From Mycobacterium kyorinense (GTDB lineage Bacteria; Actinomycetota; Actinomycetes; Mycobacteriales; Mycobacteriaceae), in assembly GCF_001672775.1 (NCBI RefSeq), contig NZ_LZKJ01000147.1, forward strand, positions 1-41,210: a DNA stretch of 41,210 nt, given 5' to 3'. Position numbers and translations under genes: made by a program. The notes beneath the pieces were generated by a model, which saw nothing but the letters and a program-made list of their open reading frames with translations, did no database searches and had not been told where the DNA came from. Of the stretch, positions 34,592-41,210 are shown piece by piece (the stretch's first letter is position 1; every line of letters starts with the position of its first letter).

Positions 34592-37482
34592 CCGAAACAA
34601 CTGACAAGCGTCCCCGTCGACCGGTCATTCCGCACGTCATCCGCCTGTTCGCGGTGCCGATCATCCTGGGCTGGGTGGCGCTGACCGTCGTCGTCAATGT
34701 CGCCGTACCCCAACTGGAAGTGGTGGGCGAGGAACACTCGGCACCGATGGCCCCGATGGATGCGCCGTCGATGGTCTCGATGATGCGGCTGGGCCACAAC
34801 TTCAAGGAATTCGATTCCAACAGCACGATCATGGTCGTCCTGGAAGGCCAGGACAAACTCGGCGACGCCGCGCACCGCTACTACGAAGACATCATGCGGC
34901 AACTGTCGCAGGACCATGAGCATGTCCAGCACATCCAGGACTTCTGGAGCGACCGTCTAACGGCAGCGGGTGTGCAGGCCGCCGACGCCAAGAGCGCCTA
35001 CGTGATGATCAACATCGCCGGCAACCAGGGCACTACGGAGGCCAACGACTCCGTCAACGCCGTGCGTGAGGTGGTGGACAAAACACCCGCGCCACCAGGG
35101 GTGAAGGGCTACGTCACCGGCCCGGCGGCACTCAGTGACGACATGCACATCATCGGGAACAAGAGCCTGGCGAAGATCACGCTGTTCACCCTGGGCGCGA
35201 TCGCGCTCATGCTGTTGCTGGTCTACCGGTCATTCGTCACCACCCTGGTCCAGCTGTTCATGACCTTCGTGGCACTGAGCGCGGCCAGGGGAATTGTTGC
35301 GGTGCTGGGCAACGCCAACGCATTCGGGCTGACCACGTTCGCCGCGAATATCCTCACAATGCTGGCGATCGCGGCCGCAACGGATTACGGAATATTCCTC
35401 ATCGGGCGCTACCAAGAAGCGCACCGGGCCGGCGAAGATCGAGAAGCCGCCTACTACACGACGTTTCGTTCGGTGGCCCCGGTTGTGCTGGGGTCGGGTC
35501 TGACCATCGCCGGAGCAACGTATTGCCTCAGCCTGGCTCGGCTGCCCTGGTTCTCCACGATGGGGCCGCCCGTCGCGATCGGCATGCTGGTGGTGGTGGC
35601 GGCCGGTCTGACGCTGGGACCGGCGGTTGTCTTCGTGGGGAGCCGGTTCGGTCTTTTCGAATCCAAGCGGCCTGCCAAGAGCAAGCTGTGGCGGAAGGTC
35701 GGCACCGCGGTCGTGCGTTGGCCGGCGGCGGTTTTGGCCGCAAGTGGTGTGGTCGTGCTCATCGGCATGGTCGCGCTACCCGGATACTCGACGAGTTACA
35801 ACGACCGCCACTATCTGCCGGCATCGGCCCCGGCCAACCTCGGGTATGCGGCCGCGGACCGGCACTTCTCGCAGGCCCGGATGAACCCCGACATGTTGAT
35901 GGTCGAAGCCGATCACGATATGCGCAATACGGCCGACATGCTGGTGTTGGACAAGGTAGCCAGGAACGTCATCCGCACCGTCGGCATCGCGATGATCCAA
36001 GACATCACCAGACCGTTGGGTATTCCGATTCAGCACAGCTCCATCGCATTTCAGAACAGCGTGCAGGGCCAGACGCTCATGCAGAACATGGACTACCTCA
36101 AAGATCGCCTCAACGACGTCCTGAAGATATCGGATCAGCTCGGAATCACCATCGACTATCTGCAGAAGACGCTAGAGATCCAGACACGACTCAGCGCGGC
36201 GACGCACCGCACGAACATCGACACCCATGAACTGACGGAGATCACCGATGAATTGCGGGACAACTTCGCCAATTTCGAGGACATGTGGCGGCCCATCCGC
36301 AGCTACTTCTACTGGGAGAAACACTGCTACGACATCCCGATCTGCTTCTCCCTGAAGTCGATATGGGACTCGCTGGACGGCATCGACGAACTCGATGAAA
36401 AGTTCCACACCCTCGCTAGCGACTTCGATGACCTCGACGCCGTGACGCGCGAACTGCTCACGGTGCTGCCGCCGCAGATCGAATCGCTGAAAACCACCCG
36501 GTCGCTGACGCTGACCTTGCACAGCACCTTCACTGCGATGATCAACCAGCTGGAGGCGTTGAGCGACACCGGCATCGTCATGGGACAAAGCTTCGACGAC
36601 TCCCGGAACGACGACCTCTTCTACCTGCCCCCAGAGGCGTTCGACAACCCGGACTTCCAAGTCGGGCTCAGGCAGTTCCTGTCGCCGGACGGCAAATCCG
36701 CCCGCTTCTTCATCACGCATCAGGGTGATCCGATGAGCCCGGAGGGAATCGAACGGGTCGCCCCGGTACGCACTGCCGCGCAAGAAGCGCTGAAGCAGTC
36801 CTCGCTGTCGGAGGCCAAGGTCTACCTCGGCGGTACCGCCGCGACGTTCAAGGACATGCACGACGGCGCGAAATACGACCTGATGATCGCGGTGGTGTCG
36901 GCGCTCACGCTGATCTTCATGATCATGTTGCTGATCACTCGAAGCCTGGTCGCTGCGCTGGTGATCGTGGGCACCGCGGGAAGCTCGATCGCGGCGGCCT
37001 TCGGACTGTCGGTGCTCATCTGGCAGGACCTCTTCGGCATCCATATCCACTGGATCGTGATGGTGCTGTCCATCATCATCCTGCTGGCCGTCGGATCCGA
37101 CTACAACCTGCTACTGGTGTCCCGGTTCAAAGAAGAGATCCACGCCGGACTCAAGACTGGGTATATCCGGGCGATGGGCGGCAGCGGCGGCGTGGTGACC
37201 GCCGCGGGCCTGGTGTTCGCGTTCACGATGGCAGCGATGCTGGGCAGTGAATTGCGGGTGCTCGGCCAGTTCGGCTCCACCGTCTGCATCGGCCTATTGA
37301 TGGACACCCTGGTGGTGCGCGCGCTCTTCATGCCGTCGGTCGCCGTCCTGCTCGGACGCTGGTTCTGGTGGCCGCAGATCGTCCATCCCCGCGGCGACAA
37401 CGCGCGGCGACGGCCTCCCCCGGACCGGCTCAGCGACGATACCGCGCCGCTGGCCGTGCCGGCGCACGGCCCGCCAGCGTAA
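34588..37482 (+). CDS. MmpL-family RND transporter
   Basis: A 964-aa inner-membrane exporter using the proton gradient to move lipids, siderophores or drugs. TM1 is at about 18-38, a periplasmic domain at 45-185, TM2-6 at 190-365, and TM7 near 385. A second periplasmic domain has a long helical hairpin (about 490-690) with a Cys pair (HCYDIPIC), and TM8-12 lie at about 765-930. Proton-relay Asp-Tyr pairs occur in TM4 (Asp266-Tyr267) and TM10 (Asp838-Tyr839). Size, coiled-coil domain and mmpS partner place it with MmpL4/MmpL5, known for mycobactin export and bedaquiline/azole efflux. No adjacent TetR/MarR regulator. Absent from this site in M. tuberculosis. Confidence 0.94.
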   Translation: MTETTDKRPRRPVIPHVIRLFAVPIILGWVALTVVVNVAVPQLEVVGEEHSAPMAPMDAPSMVSMMRLGHNFKEFDSNSTIMVVLEGQDKLGDAAHRYYEDIMRQLSQDHEHVQHIQDFWSDRLTAAGVQAADAKSAYVMINIAGNQGTTEANDSVNAVREVVDKTPAPPGVKGYVTGPAALSDDMHIIGNKSLAKITLFTLGAIALMLLLVYRSFVTTLVQLFMTFVALSAARGIVAVLGNANAFGLTTFAANILTMLAIAAATDYGIFLIGRYQEAHRAGEDREAAYYTTFRSVAPVVLGSGLTIAGATYCLSLARLPWFSTMGPPVAIGMLVVVAAGLTLGPAVVFVGSRFGLFESKRPAKSKLWRKVGTAVVRWPAAVLAASGVVVLIGMVALPGYSTSYNDRHYLPASAPANLGYAAADRHFSQARMNPDMLMVEADHDMRNTADMLVLDKVARNVIRTVGIAMIQDITRPLGIPIQHSSIAFQNSVQGQTLMQNMDYLKDRLNDVLKISDQLGITIDYLQKTLEIQTRLSAATHRTNIDTHELTEITDELRDNFANFEDMWRPIRSYFYWEKHCYDIPICFSLKSIWDSLDGIDELDEKFHTLASDFDDLDAVTRELLTVLPPQIESLKTTRSLTLTLHSTFTAMINQLEALSDTGIVMGQSFDDSRNDDLFYLPPEAFDNPDFQVGLRQFLSPDGKSARFFITHQGDPMSPEGIERVAPVRTAAQEALKQSSLSEAKVYLGGTAATFKDMHDGAKYDLMIAVVSALTLIFMIMLLITRSLVAALVIVGTAGSSIAAAFGLSVLIWQDLFGIHIHWIVMVLSIIILLAVGSDYNLLLVSRFKEEIHAGLKTGYIRAMGGSGGVVTAAGLVFAFTMAAMLGSELRVLGQFGSTVCIGLLMDTLVVRALFMPSVAVLLGRWFWWPQIVHPRGDNARRRPPPDRLSDDTAPLAVPAHGPPA

Positions 37483-37535
37483 CGCCATTGCGAGAATCGG
37501 CAACGAAAGTCGCGGTGACGTTACGCTCGCGAACC

Positions 37536-38369
37536 CTATTCGCCGACCTCGACGCACACCGCCAGCGCGCCGGCGCCGACGTGCAGCGCCAATACCGGCC
37601 CCAGGTCGGTCACGATCGCCGGTTCGCAGGACGGCAGCCGCTCGGCCAGCGCCGCGGCCACCTCGGCGGCGCCGTCGGGGTTGGCGACATGGTGCACGGC
37701 GATGGCCGCGGAGTGCTCCCCGACGACCGCGCAGACCCGGTCGATCATGGTCGCCACCGCCTTGCTCGCGGTGCGAACCCGTTGCGCCAGAACCAGTTTG
37801 CCCTCGTCGATGCGCAACAGCGGCTTAAGTGACAGCGCGGTGCCCAACCAGGCGGCAGCGCCGCCGATGCGTCCGCTGCGACGCAGGTTGTCCAATCGGT
37901 GCACGACGATGAATCCGTGATTGCGGCGCACCGCCGCCGCAGCAGCCCGCGCAACCGCGTCCAAATCGCCGCCGTCGGCGGCGGTTCGGGCCGCGGCCAG
38001 CGCGACGAACCCGGTGTTCATCGCGGTGGACCTCGAATCGACAACCCGCACACCGTCACCGAGGTCGGCGGCGGTGGATTCGGCGGCGCCGACGGTTCCA
38101 GACAGCGCCGCCGAAAGATGTACCGCTACCACGCCGTCGCCACCGCTGTCAGCAAGGGCTTGCCGGTATGCATCAGACAATTCGGTCGGCGTGGCTGCCG
38201 CTGTGGTTGCCCCGCCGTGCAGGTGAATGTCGTCGGGTACCTCGTCCACGCCGTCGCGCAAATCGGCGTCGTCGAACAGAATGTGCAGCGGCACTTGCCG
38301 GATCGCCCACTTTTGGCGGACGTCGTCGGGAAGCCGCGCCGACGAATCGGTAACCACTACCACCGCCAT
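37536..38369 (-). CDS. DegV-family fatty-acid-binding protein (Rv2417c homologue)
   Basis: A 277-aa DegV-fold protein that binds a single fatty acid and in Firmicutes passes it to acyl-acyl carrier or kinase systems. Conserved segments are VVTDSSARLP (5-14), VHLSAALSGT, DSRSTAMNTGF and RLDNLRRSGRIGGAAAWLG, all in order. Last gene of the minus-strand run nadD-rsfS-gpgP-octT-degV, 4 nt after the octT stop. The link with octT (an acyltransferase) makes fatty-acid supply for methylglucose lipopolysaccharides an attractive inference, not a demonstrated one. Convergent with mmpL. Confidence 0.9.
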   Translation of the reverse strand: MAVVVVTDSSARLPDDVRQKWAIRQVPLHILFDDADLRDGVDEVPDDIHLHGGATTAAATPTELSDAYRQALADSGGDGVVAVHLSAALSGTVGAAESTAADLGDGVRVVDSRSTAMNTGFVALAAARTAADGGDLDAVARAAAAAVRRNHGFIVVHRLDNLRRSGRIGGAAAWLGTALSLKPLLRIDEGKLVLAQRVRTASKAVATMIDRVCAVVGEHSAAIAVHHVANPDGAAEVAAALAERLPSCEPAIVTDLGPVLALHVGAGALAVCVEVGE

Positions 38370-38373
38370 GGAC

Positions 38374-39183
38374 TCAGCGCGGCTTCTCGGTATGATTGCG
38401 CTCCGCGCCCTGCGTCGGCGCCGCGTCCCCAGCTTCGCGGGGCCCCCCCTGCATCGGCGCCGCGCCTGAAATACCGGCCTCGGCCAACGCTTTGAGCATC
38501 AGCTCGGCCACTGCCTGGTGAGACTCGAAATTCCAGTGAATGCCGTCCGGGTTGCCGCGCCCACTCATGATGTGTTCGGCCACGGCGGTTTTCAAGTCGA
38601 CGAGCGGGATGTGGTGCTGCTGGGCCCATTCGGTGATCGCAGCCGCGGTACCCGCTCGGCCGTGGTGGGCCTTGCCGTACGTCTCGGCGATGTGGACCGA
38701 CGGCAGTGAAGCCACGATCGGGATACCGGGGCGGTTGAAATCAATTGCGCCGCGGGTCAGTTCGAGATATTCGACGCTGAGGTGCGGTGGCAGCGCGGCC
38801 CGTGCCATCGGCGATAGCCGCGGCTGCAGCCAACCGTATCCGTCGCGAACCCAGCGCCGCAGCCACGGCGGGCGGACATAGCGGATGAGCTCGCGCAGCG
38901 CGGTCGGCAGCGGCGACGGCAGCGAGTCCATCCCGCCGGTGGCGAAGACGACCGCGCCGGCCCGGGGCAGCGCGGCCCAGGCTCGCGGGTCCTGGGTGGC
39001 CGCCCACCAGACGTCGCGACAAGTCCAGCCGATGCGACCGATCAGTTCGATGTCCCAACCGAGTTGCGCTGCAACGATATTAGGCCAGATGCGGGGGTCG
39101 TCGGCGGGCAGACCGCCGGTCGGCCCGTAATAGGCCAGCGAATCGGCGAAGACCAGCAATACCGGGCCCGGCTCAGAGGACAT
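38374..39183 (-). CDS. octT: Diglucosylglycerate octanoyltransferase OctT
   Basis: SGNH-hydrolase-like enzyme, homologue of Rv2418c. It attaches octanoate to diglucosylglycerate, an early step of methylglucose lipopolysaccharide synthesis. A 269-aa protein. The nucleophile block is [11 protein letters not shown] (Ser15, GDS replaced by ADS), the oxyanion Gly lies in FATGGMDSL, and the catalytic Asp/His are in NPDGIHWN. The ATG at 39183 starts 11 nt inside the preceding gpgP gene. The C-terminal 25 residues (from [10 protein letters not shown]) are polar, low in complexity and longer than in M. tuberculosis. gpgP, acting in the same pathway, is directly upstream. Confidence 0.88.
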   Translation of the reverse strand: MSSEPGPVLLVFADSLAYYGPTGGLPADDPRIWPNIVAAQLGWDIELIGRIGWTCRDVWWAATQDPRAWAALPRAGAVVFATGGMDSLPSPLPTALRELIRYVRPPWLRRWVRDGYGWLQPRLSPMARAALPPHLSVEYLELTRGAIDFNRPGIPIVASLPSVHIAETYGKAHHGRAGTAAAITEWAQQHHIPLVDLKTAVAEHIMSGRGNPDGIHWNFESHQAVAELMLKALAEAGISGAAPMQGGPREAGDAAPTQGAERNHTEKPR

Positions 39184-39823
39184 CGCCTGCGACCTGTGCC
39201 GAAGCGTTCCACACATCAAGGCGCCAGCTGATGGCGTCGTCGCTGGAGTGGCCGGACAGTTGCGTCCAGCTGGCGTTGCCCATCCCGCCCAGCGCCGGCC
39301 AGTTGGCAACCGGCAGCCCCAGCAATGCTGCCGTCAGGGCGGCGATCAACCCGCCGTGGGTAACCAGGACCACCGGCCGATCGTCGACGCCCCATTCCGG
39401 TTCACCGGAGACCAATTCGGCCACTAGCGGCATGCTGCGCGCGGCGACGTCGACCCTGCTTTCCCCGCCGTGCGGCGCCCAGGACGCGTCTTCGCGCCAC
39501 GCCAACCTGGCGCCCGGAGCGATCTCGTCGATCTGGGCGTGGGTCATGCCCTGCCAGTCGCCGAGGTGCGTCTCCCGCAATCGATTGTCGGCGCGCAACG
39601 GCAGGCCGGTCTGCTGCCCCAGTGCCGTCGCCGTGTCGTAGGCGCGCCGCAGATCCGACGACACGATCAGCAGCGGCTGACGTTTGCCCAACGCCTCAGC
39701 CGCGGCGAGCGCCTGAGCGCGGCCGAGCTCACTGAGTTCGGTGTCGAGTTGGCCCTGCATCCGGGTGTCGGCGTTGAACTCGGTTTGCCCGTGGCGCAGC
39801 ATGACCAACCGACGCACGTTCAC
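39173..39823 (-). CDS. gpgP: Glucosyl-3-phosphoglycerate phosphatase GpgP
   Basis: Histidine-phosphatase (phosphoglycerate-mutase-like) enzyme, Rv2419c homologue. It removes phosphate from glucosyl-3-phosphoglycerate to give glucosylglycerate for methylglucose lipopolysaccharide synthesis. The phospho-His motif LRHGQTEFN is at about residue 9, [12 protein letters not shown] near 83 and the second catalytic His in LVTHGGLI near 160. The start is taken as GTG at 39823 (216 aa), overlapping the rsfS stop as GTGA; the frame extends to 39868. Confidence 0.92.
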   Translation of the reverse strand: MNVRRLVMLRHGQTEFNADTRMQGQLDTELSELGRAQALAAAEALGKRQPLLIVSSDLRRAYDTATALGQQTGLPLRADNRLRETHLGDWQGMTHAQIDEIAPGARLAWREDASWAPHGGESRVDVAARSMPLVAELVSGEPEWGVDDRPVVLVTHGGLIAALTAALLGLPVANWPALGGMGNASWTQLSGHSSDDAISWRLDVWNASAQVAGDVL

Positions 39824-40188
39824 GACGTGCTCTCCAGGTCCACGGTGATCACCGGGCAGTCCCGCCACAGCCGGTCCAGTGAGTAGAAGTCACGCTCATC
39901 CTGGTGCTGGATGTGCACGACGATGTCGATGTAGTCCAGCAGAGTCCAGCGGCCTTCGCGGGTGCCTTCGCGGCGCGCTGGCTTGTAGCCGGCTCGTCGC
40001 ATCTTCTCCTCGACCTCGTCGACGATCGCGTTGACCTGTCGTTCGTTGGACGCCGAGGCGATTACGAAGCAGTCGGTAATGACCAGCTGACCGGACACGT
40101 CGATGACGACGACGTCGTCGGCGAGCTTCGAGGCGGCTGCGCCGGCGGCGACGGTGGCCATGTCGATGGCTTCTTGGCTGGCGGTCAT
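39820..40188 (-). CDS. rsfS: Ribosomal silencing factor RsfS
   Basis: A 122-aa protein of the Iojap/RsfS family, Rv2420c homologue. It binds L14 on the 50S subunit and blocks 30S joining when nutrients are scarce. Typical sequence: [53 protein letters not shown] and [10 protein letters not shown]. The ATG at 40188 overlaps the nadD stop as ATGA. nadD-rsfS order is conserved in many bacteria. Confidence 0.96.
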   Translation of the reverse strand: MTASQEAIDMATVAAGAAASKLADDVVVIDVSGQLVITDCFVIASASNERQVNAIVDEVEEKMRRAGYKPARREGTREGRWTLLDYIDIVVHIQHQDERDFYSLDRLWRDCPVITVDLESTS

Positions 40189-40805
40189 GGCTGGTCCTGG
40201 GGTTTGCGATAGAGCTCGCGTTTGGAGATGTACTGCACCACACCGTCGGGCATCAGGTACCACAGCGGCCGGGACTCCTGGGCGCGCCGACGGCAATCGG
40301 TGGACGAGATGGCCAGTGCCGGGATCTCGACCAGGGTCAGCGCGTCGTCGGGCAGCCCGTCAAGGACATCGGCGAGGTGCTCGCGGCCCAGCTCGTAACC
40401 GGGTCGGCTGACTCCGACGAACCGCGCCATCGCGAACAGTTCCTCCAAGTCCTGCCAGGACAGGATTGAGGCCAGCGCGTCGGCCCCGGTGATGAAAAAC
40501 AGGTCGGAATCAGGATTGAGCGTGTGCAGATCCCGCAGGGTGTCCTTGGTGTAGGTCAGCCCCCCGCGGTCGATGTCGACGCGGCTTACCGAGAAGCGTG
40601 GGTTGGCCGCGGTAGCGATGACCGTCATCAGGTAGCGGTCTTCGCCGGCGCTGACCTGTCGACCCTTCTGCCAGGGCTGGCCGGTCGGCACGAACACCAC
40701 TTCGTCGAGGTTGAACCGGTCGGCGACTTCGCTGGCGGCGACCAGGTGACCGTTGTGGATGGGATCGAATGTCCCGCCCATCACTCCCAGTCGCCGCTTT
40801 CGCAC
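40185..40805 (-). CDS. nadD: Nicotinate-nucleotide adenylyltransferase NadD
   Basis: Transfers AMP from ATP to nicotinate mononucleotide to make deamido-NAD, an essential NAD synthesis step. The nucleotidyltransferase motif [11 protein letters not shown] is at about 10-20, and ISSTDCRRR (ISSTxxR) near 174 completes the ATP site. 206 aa from the GTG at 40805. The open frame continues to 41018 through hairpin repeat E, but homology begins only at [10 protein letters not shown]. No Shine-Dalgarno is visible; a -10 at 40814-40819 suggests a leaderless mRNA. First gene of the nadD-rsfS-gpgP-octT-degV run. Rv2421c homologue. Confidence 0.94.
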   Translation of the reverse strand: MRKRRLGVMGGTFDPIHNGHLVAASEVADRFNLDEVVFVPTGQPWQKGRQVSAGEDRYLMTVIATAANPRFSVSRVDIDRGGLTYTKDTLRDLHTLNPDSDLFFITGADALASILSWQDLEELFAMARFVGVSRPGYELGREHLADVLDGLPDDALTLVEIPALAISSTDCRRRAQESRPLWYLMPDGVVQYISKRELYRKPQDQP

Positions 40806-40813
40806 GATTTGCC

Positions 40814-40819
40814 AGCTTA
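40814..40819 (-). promoter_or_regulatory. Possible -10 for leaderless nadD
   Basis: TAAGCT on the minus strand (TANNNT) ends 8 nt before the nadD GTG. A -35 would fall at about 40837-40842, inside the arm of hairpin repeat E. Confidence 0.4.
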
Positions 40820-40837
40820 CTGGAGCCCCACCCTCGC

Positions 40838-40896
40838 GCGAGCGTGCGTGTTCCCGGTCGACACGCCGAGCGCATACCCGTTTCTGCGCACGCTCG
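40838..40896. repeat. Intergenic hairpin repeat, copy E (reverse orientation)
   Basis: Arms at 40838-40848 (GCGAGCGTGCG) and 40887-40896 (CGCACGCTCG). Reverse-complemented, it reads like the other copies: left arm, CAGAAACGGG, GGCGTGTCGACCGGGAACAC, right arm. It lies 33 nt upstream of nadD, so this copy is 5' of an operon rather than between gene ends. Confidence 0.88.
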
Positions 40897-41048
40897 AGAG
40901 AGGATGGCGAGCCGGTGCCGGCGGCAAAGCCAGCGCACTGGGCCGACCCGGAAATTGCTGGGCGTTGCAGGCGACCATCGATGAGGCAGGCAGCCTGACT
41001 ATCCCCGCGACAGCGCATGACCAGGATCCACGTGCTTATTGCCGCGAC
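40897..41048. other. Non-coding spacer between repeats E and F
   Basis: About 150 nt with no ORF of convincing composition and no RNA gene that I can recognise, bounded by two oppositely oriented hairpin repeats. Confidence 0.4.
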
Positions 41049-41099
41049 GCGAGCGTGCGCAGAAACGGCGTTCGCCCCGGCGTGTCGACCGGGGACACA
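41049..41099. repeat. Intergenic hairpin repeat, copy F (truncated)
   Basis: Left arm GCGAGCGTGCG at 41049-41059, then CAGAAACGG and the core GTGTCGACCGGGGACAC, all as in the other copies. The match stops after GGGGACACA: the right arm is missing and the sequence changes to that preceding the transposase gene. This looks like a copy cut by insertion. Confidence 0.8.
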
Positions 41100-41210
41100 T
41101 TGCTCCTATGTCAAGCGGCTGCGTGAAGGTCGGGTTGGCGGGTTTGGTGGTCGGCGTGTAGGCGACGAAAGACGTTGCGGGCGAGGTGGCGTTTGAGGCA
41201 GCGCAGGGCC
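41100..41210 (-). mobile_element. Right part of an IS110-like insertion sequence
   Basis: The boundary is inferred where hairpin repeat F stops matching its sister copies (about 41100). Only about 11 nt separate it from the transposase stop, in keeping with the short non-coding end of IS110-type elements. The rest lies outside the window. Confidence 0.55.
41111..41210 (-). CDS. IS110-family transposase, C-terminal end
   Basis: The last 32 residues of a minus-strand ORF running off the window. They begin ALRCLKRHLARNVFRRL, closely resembling the C-terminal helix of IS110-family transposases (ALRxLKRxLxxxVYRxL), and end QPDLHAAA then TGA. The family is a DEDD-type recombinase guided by a bridge RNA. 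No inverted repeat marks the element end, also typical of IS110. Based on a short fragment. Confidence 0.65.
   Translation of the reverse strand, partial: ALRCLKRHLARNVFRRLHADHQTRQPDLHAAA

Noticed and set aside
37490..37530. Possible seventh hairpin repeat between mmpL and degV
   Set aside because: Only GCGAG and CTCGC are shared; the core and most of the arms are not recognisable, so it is too weak to count.

Overview
The window is high-GC actinobacterial DNA. Gene content and order point firmly to Mycobacterium. From about 4 kb to the right end it follows the M. tuberculosis interval Rv2386c to Rv2421c: mbtI, hemW, rpfD, an Rv2390c-like protein, sirA-cysH-che1, cysA-cysW-cysT-subI, the Rv2402 GH15 trehalase, lepA, Rv2405-, Rv2406c- and Rv2407-like genes, rpsT, holA, comEC, comEA, eis, degV, octT, gpgP, rsfS, nadD. 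The order is not identical. The mbtA-J genes are not beside mbtI, and Rv2387, ggtB and the PE/Rv2409c-Rv2411c block are missing. Two blocks absent from that place in M. tuberculosis flank eis. I cannot name the species.

Left end (1-3971): a plus-strand cluster of a truncated SDR, a ferritin-like diiron protein, a Baeyer-Villiger-type FAD monooxygenase and a MerR-type regulator, probably an oxidative lipid or xenobiotic pathway of unknown substrate. 4-8 kb: salicylate synthase MbtI with an IdeR-type iron box at its start, a small unknown protein, the haem chaperone HemW, a resuscitation-promoting factor, and a membrane-anchored protein translationally coupled to it.

8.2-15.6 kb is a sulfur-assimilation region. 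A leaderless mini-ORF with a Cys-rich end precedes sirA-cysH-che1 (sulfite reductase, APS reductase, sirohydrochlorin ferrochelatase). On the opposite strand subI-cysT-cysW-cysA encode the sulfate importer, all joined by 4-nt ATGA overlaps. It is preceded by another small leader ORF and by a hairpin that would mask the subI Shine-Dalgarno. Together these genes import sulfate and reduce it to sulfide.

15.6-26.7 kb is housekeeping: two tiny membrane proteins, GH15 trehalase, LepA (with no normal start codon), a PemK-like protein, a CBS-pair protein, an RNase Z-like hydrolase, ribosomal protein S20, the DNA polymerase III delta subunit, and the DNA-uptake proteins ComEC and ComEA. 26.8-37.5 kb is accessory: an SDR, a 42-aa membrane protein, an epimerase-like protein, two adjacent acyl-CoA dehydrogenases that look like a heteromeric pair, a PPOX-fold protein, Eis, a DapB-like dehydrogenase and an MmpS-MmpL exporter. 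37.5-40.8 kb is the minus-strand operon nadD-rsfS-gpgP-octT-degV (NAD synthesis, ribosome silencing, methylglucose lipopolysaccharide synthesis). The last 100 bases are the 3' end of an apparent IS110-family transposase.

The most striking non-coding signal is a family of about 60-bp intergenic hairpins (arms GCGAGCGTGCG and CGCACGCTCGC) seen six times. Four copies sit exactly between convergent genes, one supplies the C-terminal codons of cysA, and one is cut off next to the IS110 end. A separate run of three strong hairpins lies upstream of lepA.
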